Source: Pseudomonas sp. ZH-FAD (GTDB taxonomy: Bacteria; Pseudomonadota; Gammaproteobacteria; Pseudomonadales; Pseudomonadaceae). Taken from it: a DNA stretch of 64,000 bases. Shown piece by piece: positions 17,898-26,319 of this stretch. The stretch is taken from the NCBI RefSeq assembly GCF_002803095.1, contig NZ_PGLR01000001.1, positions 62,001 to 126,000 on the forward strand, read 5' to 3'. How positions within the stretch are numbered: the stretch's first letter is position 1; every line of letters begins with the position of its first letter. The notes beneath the pieces were generated by a model. The model was not told the DNA's origin. It worked only from the letters and a program-made list of their open reading frames with translations, and ran no database searches. The position numbers and the translations under genes were made by a program.

Positions 17898-18803
17898 ATG
17901 AGTGAGTTCGATTGGCCGGATGCATCTTGGATGAATGACGGTGGTTTACCCAATCTCGAAGTCGTGGCAAGCAGCATCTCCGAACTGAATATCGATGTCC
18001 TGCTGACCGGCGAGACCGGTTCTGGCAAGGACACACTTGCGCAATACCTGCACAAGCTGTCCGGACGCAAAGGCCCATTCGTGGCTATGAACTGCGCAGC
18101 AATTCCGGAATCTCTGTTCGAGAGCGAGCTGTTTGGTGTGACCAGCGGCGCCTACACCGGCGCTGACCACTCCAGAATGGGCTATGTGGAGGCCGCCCAA
18201 GGCGGCACGCTGTACCTCGACGAGATCGACAGCATGCCTGCGTTCCTGCAAGCCAAGCTCCTGCGGGTGCTGGAGACCCGCCAGATCGAACGCCTGGGGT
18301 CGACCACGCCAGTCCCGTTGGATATCTGCGTCGTGGCCTCCGCACAACGCTCGCTGGACGAGTTGGTCGAGCAGGGCGAGTTTCGCCGTGATCTCTACTT
18401 CCGCCTCAATGTACTGACGCTAAGGCTGCCCGCGCTGAGACAGAAGCGCGAGTGGATCATTCCGATGTTCGAGCGCTTCGCATTCGAGGCCTCGCAGGAC
18501 ATGGAAACGGAGCTACCGGTCATCGACCCAGCCATCGAACATGTACTGCTGAACCATGACTGGCCCGGCAATATCCGCGAGCTCAAATCTGCGGCAAAGC
18601 GCCATGTGCTGGGTATAAACCTCTTGGGTATCGAAGCCGAACAGCCCATCGAGTGCGACCTCAAGTGCCAACTCCGGCTGATCGAAAAGGTGTTGATCCA
18701 GGAATCCCTGCAGCGCCACGAACATTGCATCGAGGCCGTGCTCCACGAGTTGGACATTCCCCGACGCACGCTCTATCACCGCATGAAAGAGCTCGATGTC
18801 TGA
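17898..18803 (+). CDS. hrpS: Sigma-54-dependent activator HrpS
   Basis: 301 residues, paralogous to HrpR and likewise without a receiver domain. Walker A GETGSGKD is at about 38-45, contact loop GAYTGA (Tyr variant) at 84-89, Walker B YLDEID near 106-111, and a C-terminal Fis-type helix-turn-helix (LDIPRRTLYHRMKEL). In P. syringae the GAYTGA form belongs to HrpS, which supports the assignment. AGAGG lies nine bases before the ATG. HrpS is the partner bound by the anti-activator HrpV. Confidence 0.88.
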   Translation: MSEFDWPDASWMNDGGLPNLEVVASSISELNIDVLLTGETGSGKDTLAQYLHKLSGRKGPFVAMNCAAIPESLFESELFGVTSGAYTGADHSRMGYVEAAQGGTLYLDEIDSMPAFLQAKLLRVLETRQIERLGSTTPVPLDICVVASAQRSLDELVEQGEFRRDLYFRLNVLTLRLPALRQKREWIIPMFERFAFEASQDMETELPVIDPAIEHVLLNHDWPGNIRELKSAAKRHVLGINLLGIEAEQPIECDLKCQLRLIEKVLIQESLQRHEHCIEAVLHELDIPRRTLYHRMKELDV

Positions 18804-18821
18804 GGTGTAATTCGACACCTC
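18802..18821. terminator. Hairpin at the hrpS stop codon
   Basis: A perfect 7-bp stem GAGGTGT/ACACCTC with a 6-base loop overlaps the hrpS TGA. No T-run follows, so it may be a weak or Rho-assisted terminator, or a transcript-stabilising element. Confidence 0.4.
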
Positions 18822-19024
18822 CAATCGCCGCTGTGACTGCCGACGATCATGTTCCTGGCTCCTGGGCCAGCCAGGTGCACCTGTACAAAACTCGCTGACG
18901 CGGGCAAACCCGTTACGCGCACTTCTCCATCCCCGCAAAACCTGCACCAGCGGCTACACCTGCGTGCCAAGCGCCTGCGCAATAACGGATCTGCTGCACA
19001 TTTTCCTACTTCGCACCGCCTGAT

Positions 19025-19053
19025 GGAACCGATTCGCACCTGCCTGCCACCCA
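19025..19053 (+). promoter_or_regulatory. hrp box for the hrpA-hrpZ-hrpB-hrcJ-hrpD-hrpE operon
   Basis: GGAACC, a 16-base spacer, then CCACCCA: an exact match to the HrpL consensus. It ends 45 bases before the hrpA start. The preceding 200 bp (18822-19024) hold no recognised feature. Confidence 0.92.
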
Positions 19054-19098
19054 TCGATGCCAAGCAATAACGCTGGCAACAATTCAGAGGATCACACC

Positions 19099-19392
19099 AT
19101 GGCGATGGACCCAATCAACGGCGGCATGCAGCTGTTCAACCAAGCAACCAGTTCCCTCAACATGAACAACAACATCGCTGACGCGGCAGGCGACAGCAAG
19201 TCCTCCAAGGCCATGGAGGAAGCCATGGCGCGCTCCGACGCCAGCAGCGCGAAGATGATCGACCTGCAAAGCCGTCACGCCGAGAAGATGAAAGTCGAAA
19301 ACACCCTGCAGGCCATGCAGTCCGCCGAGGACGATGCTGCCAACAAGAAAATCAGCTCCACCGCACAGAACGCCAAGGGCATCAGCTACTAA
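19099..19392 (+). CDS. hrpA: Probable Hrp pilus subunit HrpA
   Basis: A small, polar, cysteine-free protein of 97 residues (MAMDPINGGMQLF), with an Asn/Ser/Asp-rich N-terminal half and a helical, charged C-terminal half, as expected of a type III pilin. AGAGG precedes the ATG by about eight bases; an upstream in-frame ATG at 19057 lies only four bases after the hrp box and is unlikely. First gene after an exact hrp box and directly before the harpin, as in P. syringae. Pilins diverge quickly, so the name rests on position and composition. Confidence 0.75.
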   Translation: MAMDPINGGMQLFNQATSSLNMNNNIADAAGDSKSSKAMEEAMARSDASSAKMIDLQSRHAEKMKVENTLQAMQSAEDDAANKKISSTAQNAKGISY

Positions 19393-19442
19393 TCGCCGCA
19401 CAGGCTGCAAAGCTTTCAGTGCATGGATAGGAGGCGTCACCC

Positions 19443-20342
19443 GTGAATATGATTAGCAATATGCCGGGGCTGGTGGCCGGCAATCTCAGCAACTTCTCTA
19501 TTGGCTCGCAAAGCAATAGCGAACGACCGCAGAACATGGACCAGGTGGTGGACAAGCTGGCCGACATGTTGAAAGGCAGCGACCTGTCATCCTCCCCGCT
19601 GGGGCAGATGGTCAAGGACAAGCTCGACGATTCGGGCGGTCTGATGGGTATCCTGAAAAAGGGCGGCATGGAGAATGCAGTCAAGGACGCCCTCAAAGAC
19701 ATCATCAGCGAAAAGCTCGGCGACAACTTCGGTGCCGCCCAGTCGCTCGGCCTGGGTAACGGCTCTGGTACTGGCGGTGCCGGTGGCGCTGGCGGCGGTC
19801 AGCAACCCGACCTACTGGAGCGCGTACTCAGCGGGCTGGCCAAATCGTCGCTGGACGATCTGCTCGGCAAACAGGGTGAGGGTACGACGTTCGACAAAAA
19901 GGACATCCCGCTGTTGACGGAGATTGCCAAGTTCATGGATGACCCGAAAAACGGGATCAAGCCACCTGACTCCGGCACATGGGCGAACGAACTCCATGAA
20001 GACAACTACCTGAACAAGGAAGAAACTGCCGACTTCCGCGCAGCCCTCGACCAAATTGGTGGGGCGCTGAGCCAAAAAGCATCCGGTCAGCCATCTGGCA
20101 TGCCAGGCGGGCTGGGCATGCCGGGTAACGCCGGGCAGAACATGCTCGGTGGCGAAGGCGGCCTCGGCGGCTCGGGCACAGGTAGCGCGGCGGGCAATCC
20201 TCTGCAACAGCTGAACGACCTGATCCAGGGCCTGCAAGGTCTGGCCTCCCAACTCAGCCTGCAAAACCTCGCCAGTAGTGCAATGGATACGGCCAATGCC
20301 TTGGTCGGTGCGATGTTGCCCAACAACAGCCGCACTGCCTGA
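19443..20342 (+). CDS. hrpZ: Harpin HrpZ
   Basis: A secreted protein of 299 residues, Gly/Ser/Leu-rich and without cysteine. Gly-rich linkers are at about 104-118 and 217-245. The central block KFMDDPKNGIKPPDSGTWA, continuing into ELHEDNYLNKEETADFR, closely resembles the HrpZ region with FMDD, KPDSGSW and NELKEDNF. Harpins assist effector translocation and can form pores. Start is GTG at 19443 with GGAGG eight bases before; ATG at 19449 is less well spaced. It would be secreted through the system without a cleaved signal. Confidence 0.87.
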   Translation: MNMISNMPGLVAGNLSNFSIGSQSNSERPQNMDQVVDKLADMLKGSDLSSSPLGQMVKDKLDDSGGLMGILKKGGMENAVKDALKDIISEKLGDNFGAAQSLGLGNGSGTGGAGGAGGGQQPDLLERVLSGLAKSSLDDLLGKQGEGTTFDKKDIPLLTEIAKFMDDPKNGIKPPDSGTWANELHEDNYLNKEETADFRAALDQIGGALSQKASGQPSGMPGGLGMPGNAGQNMLGGEGGLGGSGTGSAAGNPLQQLNDLIQGLQGLASQLSLQNLASSAMDTANALVGAMLPNNSRTA

Positions 20343-20384
20343 TCGCCATTGCCCCTCATCGACATCGCCTGCAGGAGTTTTCAT

Positions 20385-20753
20385 ATGAGCATTTCCAAGA
20401 TAGACGGGCTGACGAGCCCCTCCTTGACGCTCGACCAGGGACTGGTCAGTGAGCCTTCTCAGGCAGATGTCGACCTCTTTTCCAGCTTGATGCGAGACAA
20501 CGGCAACACGGCCGACCAGCCCAGCCACCTGGCGGCCGTGATCGCCGAGACGGTGAATGCGCGGATGACGTCTGTGGATGACCTCTCGCGGCAAGCCATG
20601 CGCCACATGAAAGAGGCCGTTACCGGCAACGATGTAAGCGCCGTCACGGATATGAGCCGTGCCCTCTCGCAGTACTCACTGCAAATGGCGGTAACGACCA
20701 AGGTGGTCAGCAAGACAGGGCAGGCACTCGAAAAACTGACCAACATGCAGTAG
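20385..20753 (+). CDS. hrpB: Type III secretion inner rod protein HrpB (SctI-like)
   Basis: 122 residues, small and mostly helical. The C-terminal 50 residues (MSRALSQYSLQMAVTTKVVSKTGQALEKLTNMQ) have the pattern of inner rod proteins. In P. syringae HrpB is itself secreted and needed for pilus assembly. AGGAG before the ATG supports the start. Located between hrpZ and hrcJ as in P. syringae. Confidence 0.83.
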   Translation: MSISKIDGLTSPSLTLDQGLVSEPSQADVDLFSSLMRDNGNTADQPSHLAAVIAETVNARMTSVDDLSRQAMRHMKEAVTGNDVSAVTDMSRALSQYSLQMAVTTKVVSKTGQALEKLTNMQ

Positions 20754-20763
20754 GACCGATACC

Positions 20764-21582
20764 GTGAAATGGACGCTCCCCATTGTCGCCTTGTGCCTGT
20801 TTCTGTTGAGCGGGTGCAGTGATCGCACCGACCTGTTCAGCGGCCTTTCCGAACTCGATGCCAATGAGGTCATCGCCTCCCTCGGTGAACACCGCATCAG
20901 CGCGCGCAAACGCGCGGAGAAGGCGGGTGTCGTGGTGACCGTCGACACCGCGGAGATCAATCGAGCGGTGCGTGTACTGGAAGCAGCCGGGTTACCACGC
21001 CGGGCTCGGACCAGCCTGGGTGAAATATTCAAGAAGGAAGGCGTGATCTCCACGCCGCTGGAAGAGCGCGCCCGGTACATCTATGCGCTGTCGCAAGAAC
21101 TGGAGTCGACACTCTCGCAAATCGATGGCGTCATCGTCGCCCGTGTTCATGTCGTGCTGCCCGAGCGCATTGCGCCAGGCGAACCGGTACAGCCGGCATC
21201 GGCCGCGGTCTTCATCAAGCATGCCACCAGCCTGGACCCCGATGCCGTGCAACGGCGGATTCAGCAGATGGTGGTCAGTAGCATTCCCGGTCTGGCCAGT
21301 ACGGGAGTCGAGAGCAGCGAGAAGTTCTCCATCGTCTTCGTCCCGGCCGCCGAGTTTCAGGATGCAGATACCCTGGTGCCCTTCGGGCCCTTTCTGATCG
21401 AAAGCCAGAAACTGGGATTCTGGCAGCTCATGTCCTGGCTCATCCCGCTGGGAGGCTTGCTGCTATTGGCGATCCTGACACTGCTGGTACGCCAGGACTG
21501 GCGCTCGGTATTGCTCAGTCGAGTACGGCCACGACAGCCGGCCAGCCATAACGTCTCGACACTGCCGAGCCGCGTCGCATGA
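20764..21582 (+). CDS. hrcJ: Type III secretion inner-ring lipoprotein HrcJ (SctJ)
   Basis: 272 residues with a lipoprotein signal: LLSGC gives Cys18 as the lipidated residue. Two periplasmic ring-building domains follow (about 20-200). A C-terminal membrane segment lies near 220-245, then a short basic cytoplasmic tail. Family block FSGLSELDANEVIASLGEHRI is clear. It forms the MS-like ring with HrpQ. Start is GTG at 20764 with AGGA upstream. Confidence 0.93.
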   Translation: MKWTLPIVALCLFLLSGCSDRTDLFSGLSELDANEVIASLGEHRISARKRAEKAGVVVTVDTAEINRAVRVLEAAGLPRRARTSLGEIFKKEGVISTPLEERARYIYALSQELESTLSQIDGVIVARVHVVLPERIAPGEPVQPASAAVFIKHATSLDPDAVQRRIQQMVVSSIPGLASTGVESSEKFSIVFVPAAEFQDADTLVPFGPFLIESQKLGFWQLMSWLIPLGGLLLLAILTLLVRQDWRSVLLSRVRPRQPASHNVSTLPSRVA

Positions 21583-22112
21583 GTGATGCTGCCGAGCGCT
21601 GGGTGCGCTGGTGGTGCGAGGCCTGGCACTTCGCGCATCCGGGCTGGCGGCGATCATCTCCGGTGCTGGCAGCCGCGGCAGATTGCAGCCATAGCCGTCA
21701 TGCCGCACTCGCCCAGTCTCTGGGAATCGGCGCTACGCAACCCCCACCACCGCATGAGGGTGTCCTGCAATGGCTGGCATTGGACGAGCGCCAGCGCCAG
21801 CACGCGCTAGCCCTGGCGCAGCACATCTGTTCGGCGAAAGCCCCCTGCCAGGCCCTGCCTGCCGATGCCGACTGGTGTCGCAGCCTGGGCAAGGCATTGC
21901 GTCCCGGCTTGTGGCTGACCGCCGAAGCCACAGATCCCAGGCTGTTGCTCGGCGCCTGGGCCGGCCCTGCATGCTGGGAACGCCTGCGCCTGCAGTGGGC
22001 GCCCGGTTCGCTGGAAGAAGTCCCTCCGGATCTGCCAGCCAAACGCCTGGCCACCCTGTGGGCGGCGGTACTGTGGCGAACCTCGCAGATGGAGCGCACT
22101 CGTGCTGACTAA
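21579..22112 (+). CDS. hrpD: Type III secretion sorting platform protein HrpD (SctK-like)
   Basis: 177 residues, rich in Trp, Leu and Ala, with no membrane segment. It overlaps the hrcJ stop by four bases and the hrpE start by 11. In P. syringae the gene at this position is hrpD, considered the SctK equivalent that bridges ring and C-ring. Sequence conservation is weak; assignment is mainly by order and size. Confidence 0.75.
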   Translation: MSDAAERWVRWWCEAWHFAHPGWRRSSPVLAAAADCSHSRHAALAQSLGIGATQPPPPHEGVLQWLALDERQRQHALALAQHICSAKAPCQALPADADWCRSLGKALRPGLWLTAEATDPRLLLGAWAGPACWERLRLQWAPGSLEEVPPDLPAKRLATLWAAVLWRTSQMERTRAD

Positions 22113-22689
22113 ACGCCGCTTCACCCTTGGCTCAGCCGTACTCGAAGAACCGATTCTGCGCCGACAGCTGCTGGCAGAAAGTCTGCGCGCAGACGAACTT
22201 CTGGCCCAAGCACGTCTGCAGGCCGAACAATTGCTGCAGCAGGCCCATGAGCAGCGCCAGCACCACCTCGACGAAGCCGTCGCCCGCTTCTGGAGCGAAG
22301 CCAACGCACTGCTTCAGGCGATACAGGAGGAACGCGCAAGTTATCAGCGCGATGCCTTGTCCGCTGTCGACTCGCTATTGAACATCGCCCTGTCGCGTTT
22401 GCTGGATGAAACGGATCTGCCGCAGCGGATCAGCGCATTGCTGCGCAACCTGGTCGATGGCCTGCCAAGCAAGGCGGAGGCGAACCTGGTCTGTCACCCC
22501 GAAGCCGCCAGCACGGTTCGCGCCTGGCTGCAGACGATGGGCTTCGACGCGCTCTGGCAGGTGCAGGAAGACCCGGGCATGGCACCTGAATCGCTACGCC
22601 TGAGTAACACGCTGGGTACCTTTCATATCGACTGGCCGTCGTTGCGGCGCGGGCTGATACCGAGCCTGTCCGACGCCCGGCATGCCTAG
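22102..22689 (+). CDS. hrpE: Type III secretion ATPase regulator HrpE (SctL)
   Basis: 195 residues resembling the FliH/SctL stator. It has a coiled-coil N-terminal half (residues about 20-85, LAQARLQAEQLLQQAHEQRQ) and a globular C-terminal half that binds the ATPase. It starts with GTG at 22102, overlapping hrpD, with GGAG upstream. Last gene of the hrpA operon; the next hrp box follows about 100 bases after its stop. Confidence 0.85.
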   Translation: MLTKRRFTLGSAVLEEPILRRQLLAESLRADELLAQARLQAEQLLQQAHEQRQHHLDEAVARFWSEANALLQAIQEERASYQRDALSAVDSLLNIALSRLLDETDLPQRISALLRNLVDGLPSKAEANLVCHPEAASTVRAWLQTMGFDALWQVQEDPGMAPESLRLSNTLGTFHIDWPSLRRGLIPSLSDARHA

Positions 22690-22790
22690 CGTTGCCTGCC
22701 TGTAGCCAGCCATTGCACCCGTGACACCACGACCTGCTCAGGCAAAACGAGCGGTGGATCATATCCAGCCAAAGATCCTGCAACATCGAG

Positions 22791-22819
22791 GGAACCCGCC
22801 ACGCCAGACATCCCACTCA
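22791..22819 (+). promoter_or_regulatory. hrp box for the hrpF-hrpG-hrcC-hrpT-hrpV operon
   Basis: GGAACC, a 16-base spacer, then CCACTCA: an exact consensus match. It lies about 31 bases before the hrpF start and splits the plus-strand cluster into two HrpL-driven operons, as in P. syringae. Confidence 0.92.
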
Positions 22820-22849
22820 GTGACATCGTCCACTGACTGGAGAGTCCCT

Positions 22850-23074
22850 ATGTCAAGCCTAGAAGCCCTGCGTAACCGTCTGGACCGCGCCCAGGAAAGC
22901 GCCGTGCGAAACAAGGACGATGCCTTGCTGCAGGCAGCCGAAAGCGCCGACATCAATGACATGCACGCCTACAACGAGGCGGCGCGCAAAGCCCAGCTCG
23001 TCAGCACCGTGGTCAGTGAGGAACTGCGCGCTCAACACGGCCTGACCAAAGCGATCATCGATGGAATTCAGTGA
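22850..23074 (+). CDS. hrpF: Small type III secretion protein HrpF (SctE-like)
   Basis: 74 residues, helical and Ala/Asp-rich, beginning MSSLEALRNRLDRAQE. GGAG lies eight bases before the ATG. An in-frame upstream extension would run through the hrp box, so it is excluded. In P. syringae HrpF is of similar size and is a co-chaperone-like protein for the HrpA pilin. It overlaps hrpG by 14 bases. Confidence 0.8.
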   Translation: MSSLEALRNRLDRAQESAVRNKDDALLQAAESADINDMHAYNEAARKAQLVSTVVSEELRAQHGLTKAIIDGIQ

Positions 23075-23486
23075 ATTCTCCGACGTCATCGCCCAATGGT
23101 GCGAGGCGCCGGCACTGCCACTCGACTGCTGGATCGACGATGCCAACGCGCGCCTTGCCGAGATGGGCGGCGGCGTCAGATGCAGTCTGGAAGTGCTCAA
23201 TCCCTTCGAAGCCAGCGACCAACAACGATTGCAGGCGGTGCTGAGCCAGGGCGGTGCCGGCCTGGCCTGTGCCTGCGATGGCGCATTCGCCATCGACCCC
23301 GACACCCATGCACTCGTCCTGGTGAACTGGCATCGCGCCCCCTGCTCCGTGGATCAGCTGCTGGCCAGCCTGGAAAGGCTGGCCAACCAGCGGGCTGCCC
23401 TGATCAGCCTGCTCCACGTATCCATACGCGAGGCGGCGATCATCGCACCGCAACCGCCCTTCAACGCACTGCATCCGGGAGTGTGA
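23061..23486 (+). CDS. hrpG: Type III chaperone-like regulator HrpG
   Basis: 141 residues, acidic, with alternating strand and helix segments compatible with a type III chaperone fold. In P. syringae HrpG binds HrpV and relieves its inhibition of HrpS, acting as an anti-anti-activator. Overlap with hrpF and one base of spacing to hrcC indicate coupling. Name by position, size and family resemblance. Confidence 0.78.
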   Translation: MEFSEFSDVIAQWCEAPALPLDCWIDDANARLAEMGGGVRCSLEVLNPFEASDQQRLQAVLSQGGAGLACACDGAFAIDPDTHALVLVNWHRAPCSVDQLLASLERLANQRAALISLLHVSIREAAIIAPQPPFNALHPGV

Positions 23487-23487
23487 G

Positions 23488-25578
23488 ATGCGCAATACCT
23501 TGATATCGCTGTCGTGGTTGTTATGGCTCGTATCCATACCGGCGCACGCCGTGCCACCCGAGAGCTGGAAACAGACCGCCTATGCCTACGATGCCCGGCA
23601 AACCGACCTGAACTCGGCGTTGGCGGACTTCGCCCGGGAGTTCGGCCTATCGCTGGACATGCCGCCCATGGATGGCATAGTCGACGGACGTATCCGCGCC
23701 AGCAACCCGCAGGAGTTCCTCGAACGACTCGGACGTGAATACCAGTTCCAATGGTTCGTTTACAACGAAACGCTCTATGTCAGCCCCACCCGTGAACAGA
23801 CGTCGGCCCGCATCGAGGTCTCGCCGGATGCCGTCGATGACCTGGAAAACGCATTGACCTCCATCGGCCTGCTCGACCCGCGTTTCGGCTGGGGCACGCT
23901 ACCCGAAGAAGGCCTGGTGCTGGTTCGCGGCCCGGCCCAGTACGTACAGTTCATTCGCGAATACAGCCAGAAGGTCGAAGAACCGGAGAAAGCGGAAAAA
24001 CAGGACGTTATCGTCTTCACCCTGAAGTATGCCAACGCGGCTGATCGCTCCATTCGTTATCGTGATCAGGAACTGCGTGTAGCAGGTGTGGCCAGCATCC
24101 TTCGCGAACTGCTGGAAACCCGGTCACGGGGTGAGCCCATCGGTGGCATGGGCATTCTCCAGCCCTCCGGTACGACCCAGGGCCTGGCGCCGACCCGCCC
24201 GATGGGGCTGCCTTACAGCGGCATGAGTGGCCTGGATGGCGGCATGCTCGAGCAGGGGCTCGACAATATACTGGGGCTGGCTCAGTCCTCTTCGCGCAGC
24301 CGCAGTGAAAGCCGCGGCCGCTCGCAGATCCGTGTCAGCGCCGACGTGCGCAACAACGCGGTACTGATCTATGACCTGCCAGAGCGCAAGGCAATCTATC
24401 AGGGCCTCATCCAGCAACTGGACGTGCCGCGCAACCTGATCGAGATCGATGCCGTGATTCTCGATATCGACCGTAACGAGCTGGCCGAACTGTCCAGCCG
24501 CTGGGCCTTCAACTCCGGCAGTGTCAGCGGCGGTGCCAACCTGTTCGAACCCGGTACCACGTCGACGCTGTTCATCCAGGATGCCGGTCGGTTCGCCGCG
24601 GAATTGCGTGCACTGGAGGGAACCGGGGCCGCCTCGATCATGGGTAACCCCTCGATCCTGACCCTGGAAAACCAGCCCGCGGTCATCGACTTCAGCCGCA
24701 CCGAGTACCTGACGGCGCTGGCCGAGCGTGTTGCCAATATCCAACCCATCACCGCCGGCACCAGCCTGCAGGTGATCCCGAGGTCACTGAATCAGGGCAG
24801 CCGCTCCCAGGTCCAGCTGATCGTCGATATCGAAGATGGCCAGATCATCGAGTCGGACATCTCCGAGGAGCAGCCGTCGGTACGCCGTGGCAACGTCAGC
24901 ACCCAGGCAGTGATCGCCGAGCATGGCTCGCTGGTGATCGGCGGTTTCCACAGTCTCGAAGCCAACGACAGGATCAACAAGATTCCCTTGCTCGGCGATA
25001 TCCCGGTCATTGGTAAATTGCTGTTCCAGTCACGCAATCGCGAATTCAACCGGCGTGAGCGCTTGTTCATCCTCACCCCTCGTCTGATCGGAGATCAGGT
25101 GAACCCTGCGCGCTACGTGCAACATGGCAATCCGCATAACCTGGACCGGCAACTTCGCGAGATCGAGGAGCGCCGCCGGGGTACCGAGCGCCCGAGTCGG
25201 GGCGACATCGAACGTGCCTTCACCCAGCTGCTCGATGGCATACACCCCTCCGGATTCGACAGCGCACCCTTGCCACTCAGGGCAGAAACGCTCTGCAACT
25301 CGGATCACGGACTGACGCTGGATACCGACCGCTCCCAGTGGTTCGCCCGCGATGGTTGGGGTGTGGCAGTGGTCGTGGCACGTAACGACACGGCACAACC
25401 GATACGCATCGATGAGAGCCGCTGTGGGGGACGCTGGGCCATGGGGGTCAGTGCCTGGCCACGCGCCTGGCTCCAGCCTGGCGAGGAGAGCGAAGTGTTC
25501 ATTGCCCTGCGCCAGCCGCAATCGCTGCAAAAAACCGGACAAGGCCGAACTTCATTGCTGCACAGGAGCACCCCTTGA
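23488..25578 (+). CDS. hrcC: Type III secretion outer-membrane secretin HrcC (SctC)
   Basis: 696 residues with a Sec signal peptide of about 21 residues ending AHA. Periplasmic N-domains follow, including GLSLDMPPMDGIVDGRIRA. The C-terminal secretin domain (about 300-545) contains GSLVIGGFHSLEANDRINKIPLLGDIPV-like conserved blocks. It forms the outer-membrane ring. A Gly/Met/Ser-rich loop lies near 215-275. About 140 residues follow the secretin core and are poorly conserved, probably the pilotin-binding tail. Its stop overlaps the hrpT start by one base. Confidence 0.93.
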   Translation: MRNTLISLSWLLWLVSIPAHAVPPESWKQTAYAYDARQTDLNSALADFAREFGLSLDMPPMDGIVDGRIRASNPQEFLERLGREYQFQWFVYNETLYVSPTREQTSARIEVSPDAVDDLENALTSIGLLDPRFGWGTLPEEGLVLVRGPAQYVQFIREYSQKVEEPEKAEKQDVIVFTLKYANAADRSIRYRDQELRVAGVASILRELLETRSRGEPIGGMGILQPSGTTQGLAPTRPMGLPYSGMSGLDGGMLEQGLDNILGLAQSSSRSRSESRGRSQIRVSADVRNNAVLIYDLPERKAIYQGLIQQLDVPRNLIEIDAVILDIDRNELAELSSRWAFNSGSVSGGANLFEPGTTSTLFIQDAGRFAAELRALEGTGAASIMGNPSILTLENQPAVIDFSRTEYLTALAERVANIQPITAGTSLQVIPRSLNQGSRSQVQLIVDIEDGQIIESDISEEQPSVRRGNVSTQAVIAEHGSLVIGGFHSLEANDRINKIPLLGDIPVIGKLLFQSRNREFNRRERLFILTPRLIGDQVNPARYVQHGNPHNLDRQLREIEERRRGTERPSRGDIERAFTQLLDGIHPSGFDSAPLPLRAETLCNSDHGLTLDTDRSQWFARDGWGVAVVVARNDTAQPIRIDESRCGGRWAMGVSAWPRAWLQPGEESEVFIALRQPQSLQKTGQGRTSLLHRSTP

Positions 25579-25781
25579 TGACCATTCGTTGTTTGACTGT
25601 CCTTCTGGCCCTGACCTTGTTGGCGGGCTGTGCCAGCAAGATCGGCTGCTCCGGGTACGCCTGCGAACGTCCTGACTCCACGAACCGGGCCCTGGTGATC
25701 TGGTGGCCGGAAGACATGCGCCAGGGCCTCAATGATCGCGACCCCGAGCGCGATTACACCGTCGTTCCTCTTAAGGACTGA
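25578..25781 (+). CDS. hrpT: Outer-membrane lipoprotein HrpT
   Basis: 67 residues with a lipobox LLAGC that places the lipidated Cys at residue 18. Four further cysteines are not paired in any familiar motif. HrpT of P. syringae is a similar-sized outer-membrane lipoprotein thought to help HrcC, like a pilotin. The ATG at 25578 overlaps the hrcC TGA, with AGGAG nine bases before; a TTG just upstream is a less likely start. Confidence 0.82.
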   Translation: MTIRCLTVLLALTLLAGCASKIGCSGYACERPDSTNRALVIWWPEDMRQGLNDRDPERDYTVVPLKD

Positions 25782-25783
25782 GC

Positions 25784-26134
25784 ATGAAACAGGTATCGCA
25801 GAAACTGGCGTTCTATGAGCATGTGGCTGCCGAAAGGAGCGCCGTCTGGCCGGTGGCTTCGGGCGTGACCTTTGTGAGCCGGCGAGAGCATCAGGACTGG
25901 GGCATCGCTTTACACGTGGAGAGCCTCGCAATGAGCCCCGAGCAATTGCGTAATGCCCTGGAGCGCCGCTTCGTCGAATCCGACCGTTACAGCGACTACT
26001 TCCTCTTCCTCAACGTGCAGCAGGACTTCGTGGTTTGGCACGCCAGCCCGGACGTTGGAGGCGTGGGTAATTCGATGGACGACATCTGCAGTGAACAGCT
26101 GCAGTTGGCAGGACTCGGCCATCTGCAGTCCTGA
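25784..26134 (+). CDS. hrpV: Negative regulator HrpV
   Basis: 116 residues, cytoplasmic, mixed alpha/beta. In P. syringae HrpV binds HrpS and lowers HrpRS activity, and HrpG counters it. It follows hrpT by two bases and ends the operon. The sequence gives no catalytic motif; the identity rests on position, size and moderate resemblance. Confidence 0.8.
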   Translation: MKQVSQKLAFYEHVAAERSAVWPVASGVTFVSRREHQDWGIALHVESLAMSPEQLRNALERRFVESDRYSDYFLFLNVQQDFVVWHASPDVGGVGNSMDDICSEQLQLAGLGHLQS

Positions 26135-26146
26135 TCCCGAATGAGG

Positions 26147-26171
26147 AAAACCGGTGAGCAACCCCACCGGC
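26147..26171 (-). terminator. Hairpin between the convergent hrpV and hopM1 genes
   Basis: A 6-bp stem CCGGTG/CACCGG with an 8-base loop (26151-26170). On the minus strand it is followed by TTTT, so it could end the hopM1 transcript about 150 bases after its stop; on the plus strand no T-run follows. Confidence 0.4.
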
Positions 26172-26227
26172 CAATGCCTGTCGGCTCCCACAGCAGGTCT
26201 TCGAAGCGCTCTTAGCGCCGCAAACCC

Positions 26228-26299
26228 GTAGGAGCCGGCGTGCCGGTGATGCTTTTCGTCATGTGCCAGGCACCGGATCGCCAGCAAGCGGGCTCCTAC
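26228..26299. repeat. REP-like inverted pair downstream of hopM1
   Basis: GTAGGAGCC at 26228-26236 and GGCTCCTAC at 26291-26299, with further matching bases inward, form an imperfect inverted repeat of the Pseudomonas REP type. Together with the hairpin just upstream it fills the convergent gap. Confidence 0.6.
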
Positions 26300-26319
26300 A
26301 GACTCCTCCTGCCGGCTTG

